Shown piece after piece: positions 1 to 8,833 of a stretch of 64,000 nucleotides of DNA. The stretch is from Candidatus Methylomirabilis sp. (GTDB lineage: Bacteria; Muiribacteriota; Ozemobacteria; Ozemobacterales; Ozemobacteraceae), in assembly GCA_020722725.1 (NCBI GenBank), contig DYKG01000008.1:30836-94835 (forward strand). Direction: 5' to 3'. Every line of letters starts with the position of its first letter. The first letter of the stretch is position 1. The notes beneath the pieces are model-generated. The model saw only the letters and a program-made list of their open reading frames with translations. It made no database searches and was not told the origin of the DNA. The translations under genes and the position numbers were made by a program.

Positions 1-1910
1 TTGTTGTGCAGAATGGCTAGATAATCAGCCTGAAGGCTTTTGTAGCGGGCAAAGCCGATTACGTCGCTGCTGATGAGCCCTTCGTAAATTCCGTAATGAG
101 CCCATTCATAGGGGTTTTTCTCAAGGTCAGTGGATTGCGGGTTTTTCAGAATATAGAACCCGTCTTCTTTGGTGCCGATGTAGAGTTTGTCGTCGTTGAA
201 CCAGACTTTTTTCAGCTCCAGGCCGTCGGCCCAGGGCTGGTATTTGCCCATGAATACCCATTCGGGCATTTCGCGGCGGACTTTTTTGCGGCCAATCTGC
301 ACGATTTTCGGCTTCATCTGCATATTGGCCAGGTATTTGTCGTCAAAAATCAACCACAGCATATCGGTAGATTTGTCGATGGTCATCGAGGTGATTTTTT
401 CTGAATAAATCGGGTACAGATCGTTGGTTTTGATTTCGGTTTCACCGTCTGAATCGAGAATTATCTCGGTATCGTAGCTGAGCATGTAGCGATTGCTGAA
501 TAGTTGCCAGTAGCCATGAACTGCCGGTGAAATGATGTCTTCGGTGGCGATGTCGGGGTCGGGCATTGAATCTTCAGGTGTTTTGGGTTCGCCAAAATTC
601 AGAAATTCGTCGGTTTCATCGCGCAGAATTTCGAGGCGTGAGCTCAGATCATTGGTTCGGTCGGTCTCTCTGATTTTTGGTCTGGAAGCGGGTCGCCAGC
701 GTGACAGCCCGTGATGATGGGAAAACCAGAAGCATGATCCTTTGCAGATTTCTTGAAATGGAACCATGTAGGCAAAGCTGGGTGGCATGGGGTAGAGGGT
801 TTTTGCGTAAATGTTGCCGATTCCCTGATTCTTGAATTCATCATATTGATGAGAATCGAGCGAACAGATCGCAAGCCCGCCGTCGGTGCACATTACCAGG
901 GTTCTGCCCATCAGGTAGAGGCGGTTGACACAGTTTGACGGCAGACTGCTCGATGTGCTGGTGTAATTGGTCCAGACGCCCATCTGGTAGCGCCAGAGGC
1001 CGTGATTGCGGGTGCCGACGAACAGGCTTCGACCATTGAGAAACTTGAAAAAGCTTTTTTCTTCGTCGTTCATTTTCGGCAGCTCGATGCAGGTGAAAAT
1101 GTCAGGGTTTTCTTTTACCGCAATAATGCAGTTGAGCCACGGGCTTTCAACCGGCAGCATCACTTCCTGAAAGGTTTTTGAATTTTTGATCAGGCTGATA
1201 TGTTCGGGGGTTATTGACAGCATATGGGTTGCTCTTGAAGGGCCCTGAAAGACCCAGAAATCGTTAACCCAGCCTTCGGGCATGCCGTCGAGGCCATTTA
1301 ATGGGTAGGCGTTGGGCCCGATCTGCTCGATGAGACCTTCTCCGGTCGTGCTTATCCAGCCTTTTGACTGATCGACCATGCCAAGGGCAGAAACCCCGAC
1401 CGACCGCATTTTAAAGCTGTCGCTAAGGTCTTCGCTGCGGTAATTGGCCGGTACAAAAGCGGTGCGCCCGGTCAGTGGTATTTCTGCCTGGCAAACATAG
1501 CCGCCAAAGCAGCCGGCAAAAATTTTGTTTTTCTGAATCTGAATACGGTCGACGTCAACCGTGGGCAAACCGTGCTCGACCCCGTAAAGATAAAAATCCT
1601 CGCCCTGAATGTGAACCAGTCCACGGGCAGATGCGACCCATAAATGGCCATTCTGGTCGAAGGCAATGTCTTTAATGGGGTTCGAGGCCACTTCATCGGG
1701 CAGTTTCAGCTGCTGCCAGCTGGAAGTTTCGCCGTTGTAAACGCTTGCGCCCAAATTGGTTCCCACTGCCATATAGGTTTTCATGGCGGTGAAGCAATGC
1801 ACGTTATTGTCTGCGAGGCCTTGCCCCTGAGTGAATACCTGCCAGGTATCGGCAAGCAGTGAAACTGGAATAAGCAAAAGCAGTAGCAGGCTCAGGCGCA
1901 GTTTTTTCAT
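1..1910 (-). CDS. Exported beta-propeller (two-component-regulator-propeller-like) protein, C-terminus beyond window
   Basis: The minus-strand frame is open from an ATG at 1910 through the window edge, giving 636 codons with no stop. It starts with a signal peptide (MKKLRLSLLLLLLIP, then SLLAD). Short repeats follow in which a W/G-rich strand precedes 'G...GL', for example DNNVHCF, IKDIAFDQNGHLWVASARGL, SLFVGTRNHGLWRY and DKLYIGTKEDGFYIL. Such blades are typical of ligand-binding sensor propellers found alone or in front of histidine kinases. The protein is therefore probably periplasmic or surface exposed. Whether a kinase, sorting or membrane domain follows lies outside the window. It is divergent from the symporter gene. 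Confidence is high that it is a real gene and moderate for the fold. Confidence 0.85.
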   Translation of the reverse strand, partial: MKKLRLSLLLLLLIPVSLLADTWQVFTQGQGLADNNVHCFTAMKTYMAVGTNLGASVYNGETSSWQQLKLPDEVASNPIKDIAFDQNGHLWVASARGLVHIQGEDFYLYGVEHGLPTVDVDRIQIQKNKIFAGCFGGYVCQAEIPLTGRTAFVPANYRSEDLSDSFKMRSVGVSALGMVDQSKGWISTTGEGLIEQIGPNAYPLNGLDGMPEGWVNDFWVFQGPSRATHMLSITPEHISLIKNSKTFQEVMLPVESPWLNCIIAVKENPDIFTCIELPKMNDEEKSFFKFLNGRSLFVGTRNHGLWRYQMGVWTNYTSTSSSLPSNCVNRLYLMGRTLVMCTDGGLAICSLDSHQYDEFKNQGIGNIYAKTLYPMPPSFAYMVPFQEICKGSCFWFSHHHGLSRWRPASRPKIRETDRTNDLSSRLEILRDETDEFLNFGEPKTPEDSMPDPDIATEDIISPAVHGYWQLFSNRYMLSYDTEIILDSDGETEIKTNDLYPIYSEKITSMTIDKSTDMLWLIFDDKYLANMQMKPKIVQIGRKKVRREMPEWVFMGKYQPWADGLELKKVWFNDDKLYIGTKEDGFYILKNPQSTDLEKNPYEWAHYGIYEGLISSDVIGFARYKSLQADYLAILHN

Positions 1911-1966
1911 CTACAGTCTCCGCTTTTTGTTCGTTCTAAATCTAAGAGTGCTTGGGATCTTATCTC

Positions 1967-2003
1967 AAGACGGGCATTTTGACAAGCTCAATGACCGTCT
2001 TTT
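1967..2003. repeat. Intergenic hairpin element, copy 1
   Basis: The arms AAGACGGGCATT (1967-1978) and AATGACCGTCTT (1990-2001) pair at 11 of 12 positions around an 11-nt loop, followed by TT. A second copy sits at 22108-22148 with the same ACGGTCATTTTGA...TCAATGACCGT core. This copy lies between two divergent genes, so it is not a simple transcription terminator. Confidence 0.5.
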
Positions 2004-2152
2004 ATCTGTCGCCGAGCCACATTGAGCTGGCGAATCGACAAAGAAATGGCTGAAAAATTTCAATAACTATATAACTCTAGCATGAAAAGGTCCGGTTAAT
2101 AATATGTGCCGGTGAACCGATACATAGAGAACATTGTGTCTGGAGGTGCAGG

Positions 2153-3586
2153 TTGGAACAATTTGCCAAACTGGTTGAAACGGTTGACAGCTACGTATGG
2201 GGCAGCTTTCTGATGTTCATGCTTATTGGTACCGGCTTTTTTCTGAGCATTCGCATGCGGCTGGTGCAGGCTCGTCTGTTCACCCATGCCTGGTCTTTGA
2301 TTACCGGCAAGTGGGATAACCCGGCAGACAAGGGCGAAATCACCCATTTTCAGGCACTTTCGACTGCGCTGGCGTCAACTATCGGCACTGGCAACATCGC
2401 AGGTGTGGCAACCGCCATTTCAAGCGGTGGCCCGGGCGCGGTATTCTGGATGTGGGTTACCGCATTAATCGGCATGTGTACGAAATTCACCTGCTGTCTG
2501 CTGGCACAGAAATATCGCAACATTGATTCAGACGGGGAAGTGACCGGCGGGCCAATGTACTACCTGCGTGACGGGCTGGGCAAGCCATGGCTTGGCTTTC
2601 TGTTCGCCACTTTTGCTTTTATCGCATCTTTCGGCATCGGCAACATGGTTCAGGCAAATTCGGTTGCCGGCCCGTTGCACACCTATCTTTCGGATGCAGG
2701 CCTGGTAAGCGTTGCCAGTGTCGATCATTTTGACTGGGTAAGGTTCATGATCGGAGTAGTGATGGCCATTTTTGCCGGCAGTGTAATATTGGGCGGAATA
2801 AAAAGAATCGCAAGTTTTTCTGACAAAATTGTTCCATTCATGGCCATTGGATATGTTTTCGGTTCCCTTTACATTCTTTTTGTGCAGCGAGATCAGATTA
2901 TTCCAGCGTTGAAGATGATTTTCTCTTCTGCATTTGGCATGCACGAGGCGGTGGGTGGTGTACTTGGCTTTTCGGTCGCTCAGGCCATGCGCTGGGGTAT
3001 TGCCCGCGGCCTGTTTTCAAATGAAGCCGGTCTTGGTTCAGCACCGATTGCGCATGCTCCCGCAAAAACCGATGAACCGGTCCGCGAGGGGCTGGTGGCA
3101 ATGCTCGGGCCCTTCATCGATACAATTGTCGTGTGTTCGATGACTGCATTGGTAATTCTTACCAGCGGCTATCTCGACCCGGAAAAAGCGTATCTTTTCG
3201 ATGGCTTGAAAGGGGCTGCATTAACTGCTGCGGCGTTTAAAACAAATGTCAGCTGGGGTCAACATGTGGTAAGCTTCGGCCTGGTTTTCTTCGCCTTTTC
3301 AACGATTATTGGCTGGTGCTATTACGGAGACCGCTCGGTTCGCTATCTTTTTGATGCCAACCCTGAACGGGCACGCAAAGCTGTTCTTGTTTACCGACTG
3401 GTTTACATAGCTCTTATTCCTGTGGGTGCCGCTTTCCCGCTCGAACTGATCTGGAATCTTTCAGATATCGCCAACGGCCTGATGGCATTTCCCAATCTTA
3501 TCGGCCTGCTTGGCCTTTCCAGCGTTGCTCACGGCATGATGAAAGATTACGAAGAACGGCTTCCTCAGATGAAGCCTTACCGGTAA
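2153..3586 (+). CDS. Sodium:alanine symporter, AGCS family
   Basis: 477 residues, normal for the alanine/glycine:cation symporter family (AlsT/DagA-like), which imports alanine or glycine with Na+ across the inner membrane. Family motifs are visible: GTGNIAGVATAISSGGPGA near residue 80, GGPMYYLRDGLG near 130, and GLFSNEAGLGSAPIAHA near 285. About ten hydrophobic spans are present. The start is a TTG, chosen because GGAGGTG lies five to six bases upstream at about 2142-2148 and the protein then has the usual short N-terminus before the first helix. The gene is transcribed toward the nucleotidyltransferase-fold gene 21 bases downstream. Which amino acid is carried cannot be read from the sequence. 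Confidence 0.92.
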   Translation: MEQFAKLVETVDSYVWGSFLMFMLIGTGFFLSIRMRLVQARLFTHAWSLITGKWDNPADKGEITHFQALSTALASTIGTGNIAGVATAISSGGPGAVFWMWVTALIGMCTKFTCCLLAQKYRNIDSDGEVTGGPMYYLRDGLGKPWLGFLFATFAFIASFGIGNMVQANSVAGPLHTYLSDAGLVSVASVDHFDWVRFMIGVVMAIFAGSVILGGIKRIASFSDKIVPFMAIGYVFGSLYILFVQRDQIIPALKMIFSSAFGMHEAVGGVLGFSVAQAMRWGIARGLFSNEAGLGSAPIAHAPAKTDEPVREGLVAMLGPFIDTIVVCSMTALVILTSGYLDPEKAYLFDGLKGAALTAAAFKTNVSWGQHVVSFGLVFFAFSTIIGWCYYGDRSVRYLFDANPERARKAVLVYRLVYIALIPVGAAFPLELIWNLSDIANGLMAFPNLIGLLGLSSVAHGMMKDYEERLPQMKPYR

Positions 3587-3607
3587 TTTGATTTAAGAGG
3601 TTTTTCA

Positions 3608-4387
3608 ATGATCTGGAATGATCCTGACAGTTTTGGGGAAGTGGTAAATCGTGCCATGCGGGTGGTTGAAAGTCGCTACGCCAAAGCAGCGGCTGCATTT
3701 GTCTGTGGTTCGGTGATTCGTGGTGATGCGACGTTGGAGTCGGATTACAACATGGTAATTGTTTTTTCACAGCTTGATAATGCCTGGCGCGAGTCTTTTA
3801 TTTTTGAAAATCGCAAAATTGAAGCTTTCGTGCACGACCCAGAAACCCTGCGCTGGTTTTTCGAAAGGGAGGATGCTGCTTCCGGCGTGCCTTCGCTGCA
3901 AAACATGGTAAACCAGGGGCTGATTCTGAAAAATCTCGATGGGCTTGCCGATCAGATCAAAGAGCAGCCTCACAAGCTGCTTCTAATCGGCCCCAAACCA
4001 TTAAGTCCCGAGCAGATCGATAATTACCGCTACTTTATCAATGATTTATGCGATGATTTAAAATACCCAGGAAGTTTTGACGAATCAATTGCCACCGCCA
4101 GCAAACTATATTCTCTTCTGGCCGAGTTCTATCTGCGGGTAAACGGTCATTGGGGCGCTTCAGGAAAAAGCATACCAAGGGCTCTCAAACAGGTTTCGCC
4201 AGAATTTTCCTATCGATTCAATGAGGCGTTTAAATTGTTTTTTTCAAGTGAAATGACTTATCAGGTCATTGCGCTTGCCGAAGAAACTCTTCGACCCTGG
4301 GGCGGAATGCTATTCGATGGCTATCACCGCCAGGCACCCGCCAAATTCAGGCTCAAGCGTCCTGGTCGCCAAAAAAATCTTGGTTAA
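3608..4387 (+). CDS. Nucleotidyltransferase-fold protein with altered metal-binding motif
   Basis: 259 residues. The N-terminal region has the Pol-beta-like nucleotidyltransferase signature: GS at 34-35, then SDYN at 45-48, and a later strand RKIEAFVHD with Glu72. The canonical pattern needs Asp-x-Asp, but here the second acidic residue is Asn48. It may therefore be catalytically impaired, or act as a regulatory or antitoxin-like relative. The C-terminal half is helical, as in HEPN/substrate-binding extensions of MNT-type proteins. The start ATG follows AAGAGG at about 3595-3600. Partner genes are not evident, because the upstream neighbour is a transporter. Its function is unknown. Confidence 0.75.
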   Translation: MIWNDPDSFGEVVNRAMRVVESRYAKAAAAFVCGSVIRGDATLESDYNMVIVFSQLDNAWRESFIFENRKIEAFVHDPETLRWFFEREDAASGVPSLQNMVNQGLILKNLDGLADQIKEQPHKLLLIGPKPLSPEQIDNYRYFINDLCDDLKYPGSFDESIATASKLYSLLAEFYLRVNGHWGASGKSIPRALKQVSPEFSYRFNEAFKLFFSSEMTYQVIALAEETLRPWGGMLFDGYHRQAPAKFRLKRPGRQKNLG

Positions 4388-4530
4388 TATAGCACATGGC
4401 ACTGTGAAATTTGACGGTGGCCGGGTTTTTTCTTTATTGCTTTCAAAGACTCGATGAATAAACGATCCAGGTTGTTTACTGCCTGTGTTTTACCTTGCCT
4501 GAGCAAAAAAGAAAAGAACCTGCCTCGCAA

Positions 4531-4917
4531 TCAGGAATGTTTTCTCTTCAGACCGTGTTTAACCAGGACTCTTTCAAACTGCCATTTTTGGTCTTTTTCA
4601 AGCCAGCTCAGGCCATAATCCGTTGCCTGATCAATGTGGCAGCGATAGAAACGATAATAATAAGGATTAACCTGGCGCAGTTCTTCAACGGTTGCTTCGT
4701 CAGTGAATACACCTAGAACCCTGCCGTCACCAATGGCATCCCAGAGAACAAAAACTTCCTGATTGGCAGTCGGAAGCGTTGAAGATGTTTCCGGGTCGGT
4801 TTTTTCCGTTTTATCAGGCATTTTAACGCGTGCGTCCGTGCCCGTAAACATGCTTCGAAGACGGGTTTTGAAAAAACTAAGCCATGAATTGATTGAATTG
4901 TTCTTCATTTTCAGCAT
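4531..4917 (-). CDS. Hypothetical protein, 128 aa
   Basis: I do not recognise a family. The first ~50 residues are polar and probably disordered. The rest reads as a small alpha/beta domain (EVFVLWDAIGDGRVLGVFT...ATVEELRQVNPYYYRFYRCHID), with the feel of short domains that track a value and a deviation. There is no signal peptide or membrane span. The upstream region is AT-rich, with no convincing ribosome binding site. An alternative start at the fourth codon (Met, 4908) is equally possible. The gene stands alone between two plus-strand genes. Coding looks real because the codon pattern resembles that of its neighbours. Confidence 0.6.
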   Translation of the reverse strand: MLKMKNNSINSWLSFFKTRLRSMFTGTDARVKMPDKTEKTDPETSSTLPTANQEVFVLWDAIGDGRVLGVFTDEATVEELRQVNPYYYRFYRCHIDQATDYGLSWLEKDQKWQFERVLVKHGLKRKHS

Positions 4918-5093
4918 CGCGTTGCTTTTGGCAACTTGATAATTTTATCTGATTAGCACAAAAATATCGCGAAATTTTTGTTTAATCAATAAATTTAATG
5001 TCAGAGGCTTTGCAAAATGATTTTATTACGGTAAAATAAAACGGCATTGAGAGAGTTTGTTCTGATGATATGATTCTAAGAGGGAATTACATT

Positions 5094-6053
5094 ATGAGTT
5101 CGGGCATTTTAAAAGCCAATGATCTGAGTGAAATTAAAGAGATTCTAGCCAGTGAGCAGGCATCGATGATGATCGAGAGGGACGTCTACTGGCCCAAATG
5201 GGATTCACCCTGGTGGTATTTTCTTCTATTGGAAGAAACCGACCGCCTTGGCGACGTGCCCGTTCCCACTTTCAAAGAACTGCTGGTTTGCGCTGACCGT
5301 CAGTATCTTCACATTTTCCCGATCCGGGAAGAAGACGCGCCCCATAACGTCAATGGTTTCACCGAAGTTCTTTGCTTCTGCTTTCTTGGCTCATTGATGA
5401 GGCTTGCATCGAAAGTTGATTTTGATGTTTTTGCCTGGCTGCCATGGGCCAAAGACTGGGTCAAGCGTTATCAATTGCCTGACGGCGGTTATAACTGCGA
5501 CGAGGCTGTTTATACCGGCAGCGGAAAAAGCTCGCTGATTTCAACCACGGTAATGCTCGAAGGCATGCTGGCTTATGTGAAATATACCGGCAATTATGAT
5601 GAATTTGGCAAAAGCATCGAAAAAGCGGTCAGTTACCTGCTGAAACATCATATTTTCATGTCAGCCAAAGGCGAGCCGATACCAGAAACCAGTTTCGACA
5701 AAATTCTTTTTCCAAGATTTTATGAATTTGATTTTTCAAGAGGTCTCGAAGTGGTGCTTGATTTTGTTTTGCAGACCGGCAAAAAGGTGCGCCGCACCAA
5801 CATGGAAAAAGCAATCGGCCTTTTAAAGCAAAAAATTGAATCTGGCATTGACCATTCTGAAAAAACCTGGCTTAGCGAAGAAAAAACCGTTTCTTACCTG
5901 ATTGAATCACCAATTCTTTTTAAAGAAATGGCCAACATTCCTCTGGTAATGAAGAAGCTTAACTCTTCTGCAGCAAACCCTTTCGTGCTCGAAAGACTAA
6001 AAAATATTCAGAAAAAACTCGACCAGGCCATGGCAAATCAGCAGCTGGTATAA
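5094..6053 (+). CDS. Alpha/alpha-toroid (prenyltransferase/squalene-cyclase-like) protein
   Basis: 319 residues from the ATG at 5094. I chose this start because AGAGGGA lies at about 5080-5086; an in-frame ATG at 5070 lacks a binding site. The body has helix-pair repeats with LPDGGYNCDEAVYTGSGKSSLISTT, like the P-x-G-G-[FY] turns of terpene-cyclase/prenyltransferase toroids. However, the acidic DxDD or zinc ligands of the enzymes are not obvious. An aromatic N-terminal stretch (YWPKWDSPWWYF) precedes it. It has no signal peptide, so it is probably cytosolic. A strong terminator follows 24 bases after the stop, so the gene looks monocistronic. The fold is a moderate-confidence guess and the substrate is unknown. 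Confidence 0.7.
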   Translation: MSSGILKANDLSEIKEILASEQASMMIERDVYWPKWDSPWWYFLLLEETDRLGDVPVPTFKELLVCADRQYLHIFPIREEDAPHNVNGFTEVLCFCFLGSLMRLASKVDFDVFAWLPWAKDWVKRYQLPDGGYNCDEAVYTGSGKSSLISTTVMLEGMLAYVKYTGNYDEFGKSIEKAVSYLLKHHIFMSAKGEPIPETSFDKILFPRFYEFDFSRGLEVVLDFVLQTGKKVRRTNMEKAIGLLKQKIESGIDHSEKTWLSEEKTVSYLIESPILFKEMANIPLVMKKLNSSAANPFVLERLKNIQKKLDQAMANQQLV

Positions 6054-6076
6054 GCCATTTCAACAGCGATTAAAAA

Positions 6077-6106
6077 GGGGGGCTGGTATTCCAGCCCCCC
6101 TTTTTT
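6077..6106. terminator. Rho-independent terminator (bidirectional)
   Basis: A perfect 10-bp stem GGGGGGCTGG/CCAGCCCCCC (6077-6086 and 6091-6100) with a TATT loop is followed by six T and preceded by five A. It therefore works in both orientations, between the convergent gene ending at 6053 and serA ending at 6227. Confidence 0.93.
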
Positions 6107-6226
6107 GCTGCAAAAAACGTCTTGTTTTGAAAAAAGACGCCGGGGTCAATTGTTCAGATTATTTTTTAATTGCTTTTCATTACCGGTGAAATCGAGAGTT
6201 ACTTAAACTTCTTTTGCATCACGCGG

Positions 6227-7156
6227 CTATTTATTGACCTTATAGGTGGTATCGCCGTTTTCAAAGAATGAAACGATCTGCTTGACTGCGGCAACGCCGG
6301 CGTTGATGTTTGCTTCTTCGGTCTGGGCACCCAGTTTTTTCGGGGTGAAATAGACGCGGTCGGCAAAATCTTTCATCAGCTCTTCGGCGCAATCGGGGGC
6401 GATATCTGAAACATAGCGGAAATCTTTGCGTTCAGCCAGCATACGTTTCAGGCCATCTTCACAGATTACTTCTTTGCGGGCGGTATTTACCAGCACCGCG
6501 CCCTTGGGCATGCGGTTTAGCAATTCGAAATTTACCGATTTCTTTGTCTGGGCAGTGGCAGGAATGTGCAGAGAAACAAAATGGCAGTTGCTGTAAAGTT
6601 CTTCAACCGTCTTTTCAACTTTGATGACTTCTGCTTCAATTTTACTTGCAGGAACATAAGGATCAAATGCATGAACTTTCATGCCGAAACCCTTGGCAAT
6701 ACGGGCAACTGCGCGGCCAACATTGCCATAGGCATGCAGGCCAAGTTTCTTGCCAAGCAGCTCAGAACCTGATTTCCCGTTGAATTTGCAGCGGGCGATA
6801 TAGACCATCATGCCCAGAGCCAGTTCAGCAACGGCGTTGGCATTTTGCCCGGGAGTGTTCATCGCGACGATTTTCTTTTCAGTGGCGGCTTCCAAGTCGA
6901 TATTGTCGTAACCGGCACCAGCTCTGACGATAATTTTCAGTTCGGGAGCGGCTTCGATGATTTCACGCGAAGCAATATCGCTTCTGATGATAAGGGCATG
7001 CGCATCTTTGACCGCTGCCTTGAATTGCGAAACATTTGTGTATTTTTCCAGAAGCTCAAGTTTGTAGTTTTTATTGCCGGCAACCACTTCTTTCATCAAG
7101 TCTATGGCTTCAGGGGCAAAGGGTTTGTCGGTGGCTATCAGGATCTTTTTTGTCAT
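6227..7156 (-). CDS. serA: D-3-phosphoglycerate dehydrogenase, short form with Lys in place of the catalytic His
   Basis: 309 residues. It catalyses the first step of serine synthesis, 3-phosphoglycerate to 3-phosphohydroxypyruvate with NAD+. There is a substrate domain, then a Rossmann domain with AYGNVGR (around 145-151) and FDPYVP. The catalytic Arg is in NTARKEV. The family's usual HLGAST motif is replaced by KKLGAQT, so the general acid/base His is Lys. This resembles the PGDH subgroup described as type III-K (Entamoeba-like). The protein lacks the C-terminal ACT or intervening regulatory domains, so serine feedback by ACT is not expected. It lies downstream of serC in the same direction with a 62-bp gap, a clear serC-serA operon. 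The start has AGGAAAGGAA upstream. Confidence 0.9.
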   Translation of the reverse strand: MTKKILIATDKPFAPEAIDLMKEVVAGNKNYKLELLEKYTNVSQFKAAVKDAHALIIRSDIASREIIEAAPELKIIVRAGAGYDNIDLEAATEKKIVAMNTPGQNANAVAELALGMMVYIARCKFNGKSGSELLGKKLGLHAYGNVGRAVARIAKGFGMKVHAFDPYVPASKIEAEVIKVEKTVEELYSNCHFVSLHIPATAQTKKSVNFELLNRMPKGAVLVNTARKEVICEDGLKRMLAERKDFRYVSDIAPDCAEELMKDFADRVYFTPKKLGAQTEEANINAGVAAVKQIVSFFENGDTTYKVNK

Positions 7157-7218
7157 TTCTTATTCCTTTCCTTGATCGGGCCCGCAAAAATGGGGGCGAT
7201 AACCGCCCCCGCATTGTT

Positions 7219-8301
7219 TCAGGAGTTTTCCCTGTCGAATTTTTTAATGAAGTCAGCAAGTTTTTTGCAGCCTTCAATGGGCATTGCATTATAGACCGAA
7301 GCGCGCATTCCACCAACACTGCGATGACCAGCCAGGGTTACCAGGCCTGCCGCTTCAGCTTCTTTGAGGAATTTTTTGTTGAGTTCTTCTTTTTCGGTGA
7401 AGAACGGAATGTTCATCAAAGATCTGTCTTTACCAGGTTTGACGTGGGCTTTGAAAAGTTTTGAATTGTCGATTGCATCGTAGACGATGGCGGCTTTTTC
7501 TTTGTTGAGCTTTTCGAAATACTCGACGCCGCCGAGGCTGAGCATGTGGTCGAAAACCAGCTTGGCGATGTAGATGCCGTAAGTTGCCGGGGTATTGAAC
7601 ATCGAACCGGCCCTGGCATGAGTAGCGTAATCAAGCATGGTGGGCAGACCTTGGACAAGACCGAGCAGGTCTTCACGGATAATAACGATAACGACCCCGG
7701 CTGGCCCGATGTTTTTCTGGGCGCCGGCATAAATCAGGCCATAATCGCTGACATTGAACTTTTCGCTCATGATGTTAGATGACATGTCGGCGACGATGGG
7801 AATATTCACTTTCGGAACATCCATGCACTTGGTGCCATAAATGGTGTTGTTTGATGTGATATGCAGATAATCCGCGTCTTTTCTTACTTTTGCCGGGTCA
7901 ATTTTGGGGAAGTGGTTGAAGGTGGTCGATTCAGATGAGGCGACGACATTTACGTCCATACCAAATTTCCTGGCTTCTTTAATAGCTTTGGTTGCCCATT
8001 CGCCGGTATTGACATAATCGGCTTTTTTGGTTTTACCCAAATTCATTGGAATCATGAGAAACTGAAGGGAGGCCCCGCCCTGTAAAAAAAGCACTTTATA
8101 ATTTGCCTGAATATTCATGAGCTTGCGCAGCCCGGCTTCTGCATCGTCGATAATCTTCTGGTAAACGCTGGAACGGTGGCTCAGTTCCATCACGCTCATG
8201 CCACATCCCTGATAATCAAGCATTTCATCAGCAGCCTGTTTCAGAACCTTTTCTGGAAGCACGGCCGGACCTGCGGAAAAATTGTAAACTCGATGTGCCA
8301 T
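7219..8301 (-). CDS. serC: Phosphoserine aminotransferase
   Basis: 360 residues from the ATG at 8301, which has AGGAG a few bases upstream; a longer frame to 8337 lacks a binding site. It transfers an amino group from glutamate to 3-phosphohydroxypyruvate, the second step of serine synthesis, and may act in pyridoxal phosphate synthesis. Class V aminotransferase features are present: YNFSAGPAVLPE at the N-terminus, GMSVMELSHRS, FLQGGASLQF, the PLP lysine in YAGAQKNIGPAG, and the C-terminal GHRSVGGMRASVYNA. Length is standard. It is the first gene of the serC-serA operon, and a promoter should lie in the 195-bp gap it shares with the divergent arsR-type gene. Confidence 0.96.
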   Translation of the reverse strand: MAHRVYNFSAGPAVLPEKVLKQAADEMLDYQGCGMSVMELSHRSSVYQKIIDDAEAGLRKLMNIQANYKVLFLQGGASLQFLMIPMNLGKTKKADYVNTGEWATKAIKEARKFGMDVNVVASSESTTFNHFPKIDPAKVRKDADYLHITSNNTIYGTKCMDVPKVNIPIVADMSSNIMSEKFNVSDYGLIYAGAQKNIGPAGVVIVIIREDLLGLVQGLPTMLDYATHARAGSMFNTPATYGIYIAKLVFDHMLSLGGVEYFEKLNKEKAAIVYDAIDNSKLFKAHVKPGKDRSLMNIPFFTEKEELNKKFLKEAEAAGLVTLAGHRSVGGMRASVYNAMPIEGCKKLADFIKKFDRENS

Positions 8302-8446
8302 ATAATGTCTCCTGTTTCTATTTATGCTCCAAGACAACTATTCCTTTCCCGTGGGGCATTTCCTTACTCTAATAGCACTCATACACGGCTTAGTCAACCA
8401 TGTAATTTCAATATTTAAAAAACTGGTTAAAAGCCAATAAATACGC

Positions 8447-8475
8447 TTGCATTGTTGTTGGTTATTTGGTAAAAT
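8447..8475 (+). promoter_or_regulatory. Sigma70-type promoter of the ars-type operon
   Basis: TTGCAT (8447-8452) and TAAAAT (8470-8475) are separated by 17 bp, 23 bases before the start of the ArsR-family gene. The -10 box lies inside the palindrome annotated separately, as expected for autorepression. Confidence 0.7.
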
Positions 8476-8483
8476 TACCAAAT
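8464..8483. promoter_or_regulatory. Palindromic operator for the ArsR-family repressor
   Basis: A perfect inverted repeat, ATTTGGTAA (8464-8472), AA, TTACCAAAT (8475-8483), overlaps the -10 box and ends 14 bases before the repressor gene. Arm size and position suit a dimeric winged-helix repressor. Confidence 0.75.
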
Positions 8484-8497
8484 ATTAGGAGATATTT

Positions 8498-8833
8498 ATG
8501 TTGACCGACTCATATAAAGAAAGATCGCTGGTTTTTAAGGCTCTGGCACACCCGAGCCGCCTTTTCATTGTTGATAAACTCACTGCCGGAGAATGCTGTG
8601 TCTGCGAATTCGTTAATGAACTGAAAGTGGATTTTTCGACGGTTTCAAAACACCTTTCGGTTCTGAAGAATGCTGGTTTGATTTCAGATGAAAAGCGTGG
8701 TCAGCAGGTTTTCTACCGATTGCAGATGCATTGTGTCGGCGAATTTAATCGATGTATCGATAATTTTTTGAGCCGCAGAGGCAATGATCAAAAAGTTTGT
8801 TTGAAATGCTGTGCTGTCGGAGAAACGGAATGA
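8498..8833 (+). CDS. ArsR/SmtB-family metalloregulatory repressor
   Basis: 111 residues. This is a winged-helix repressor that releases DNA when it binds a metalloid or metal. It has the family's metal site at the start of the recognition region, ECCVCEF (Cys33, Cys34, Cys36; classical ArsR has ELCVCDL), then the helix-turn-helix VDFSTVSKHLSVLKNAGLI. A second Cys cluster, CLKCC (101-105), lies at the C-terminus. It probably controls its own operon through the palindrome at 8464-8483. AGGAGA precedes the ATG by six bases. Its stop overlaps the next start (ATGA), so the permease is translationally coupled. As(III) or an organoarsenical is the likely inducer given the downstream genes. Confidence 0.92.
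   Translation: MLTDSYKERSLVFKALAHPSRLFIVDKLTAGECCVCEFVNELKVDFSTVSKHLSVLKNAGLISDEKRGQQVFYRLQMHCVGEFNRCIDNFLSRRGNDQKVCLKCCAVGETE

Noticed and set aside
1911..2152. Glycine/alanine riboswitch before the symporter
   Set aside because: No conserved glycine-aptamer cores could be found; only the hairpin element and the ribosome binding site are supportable.
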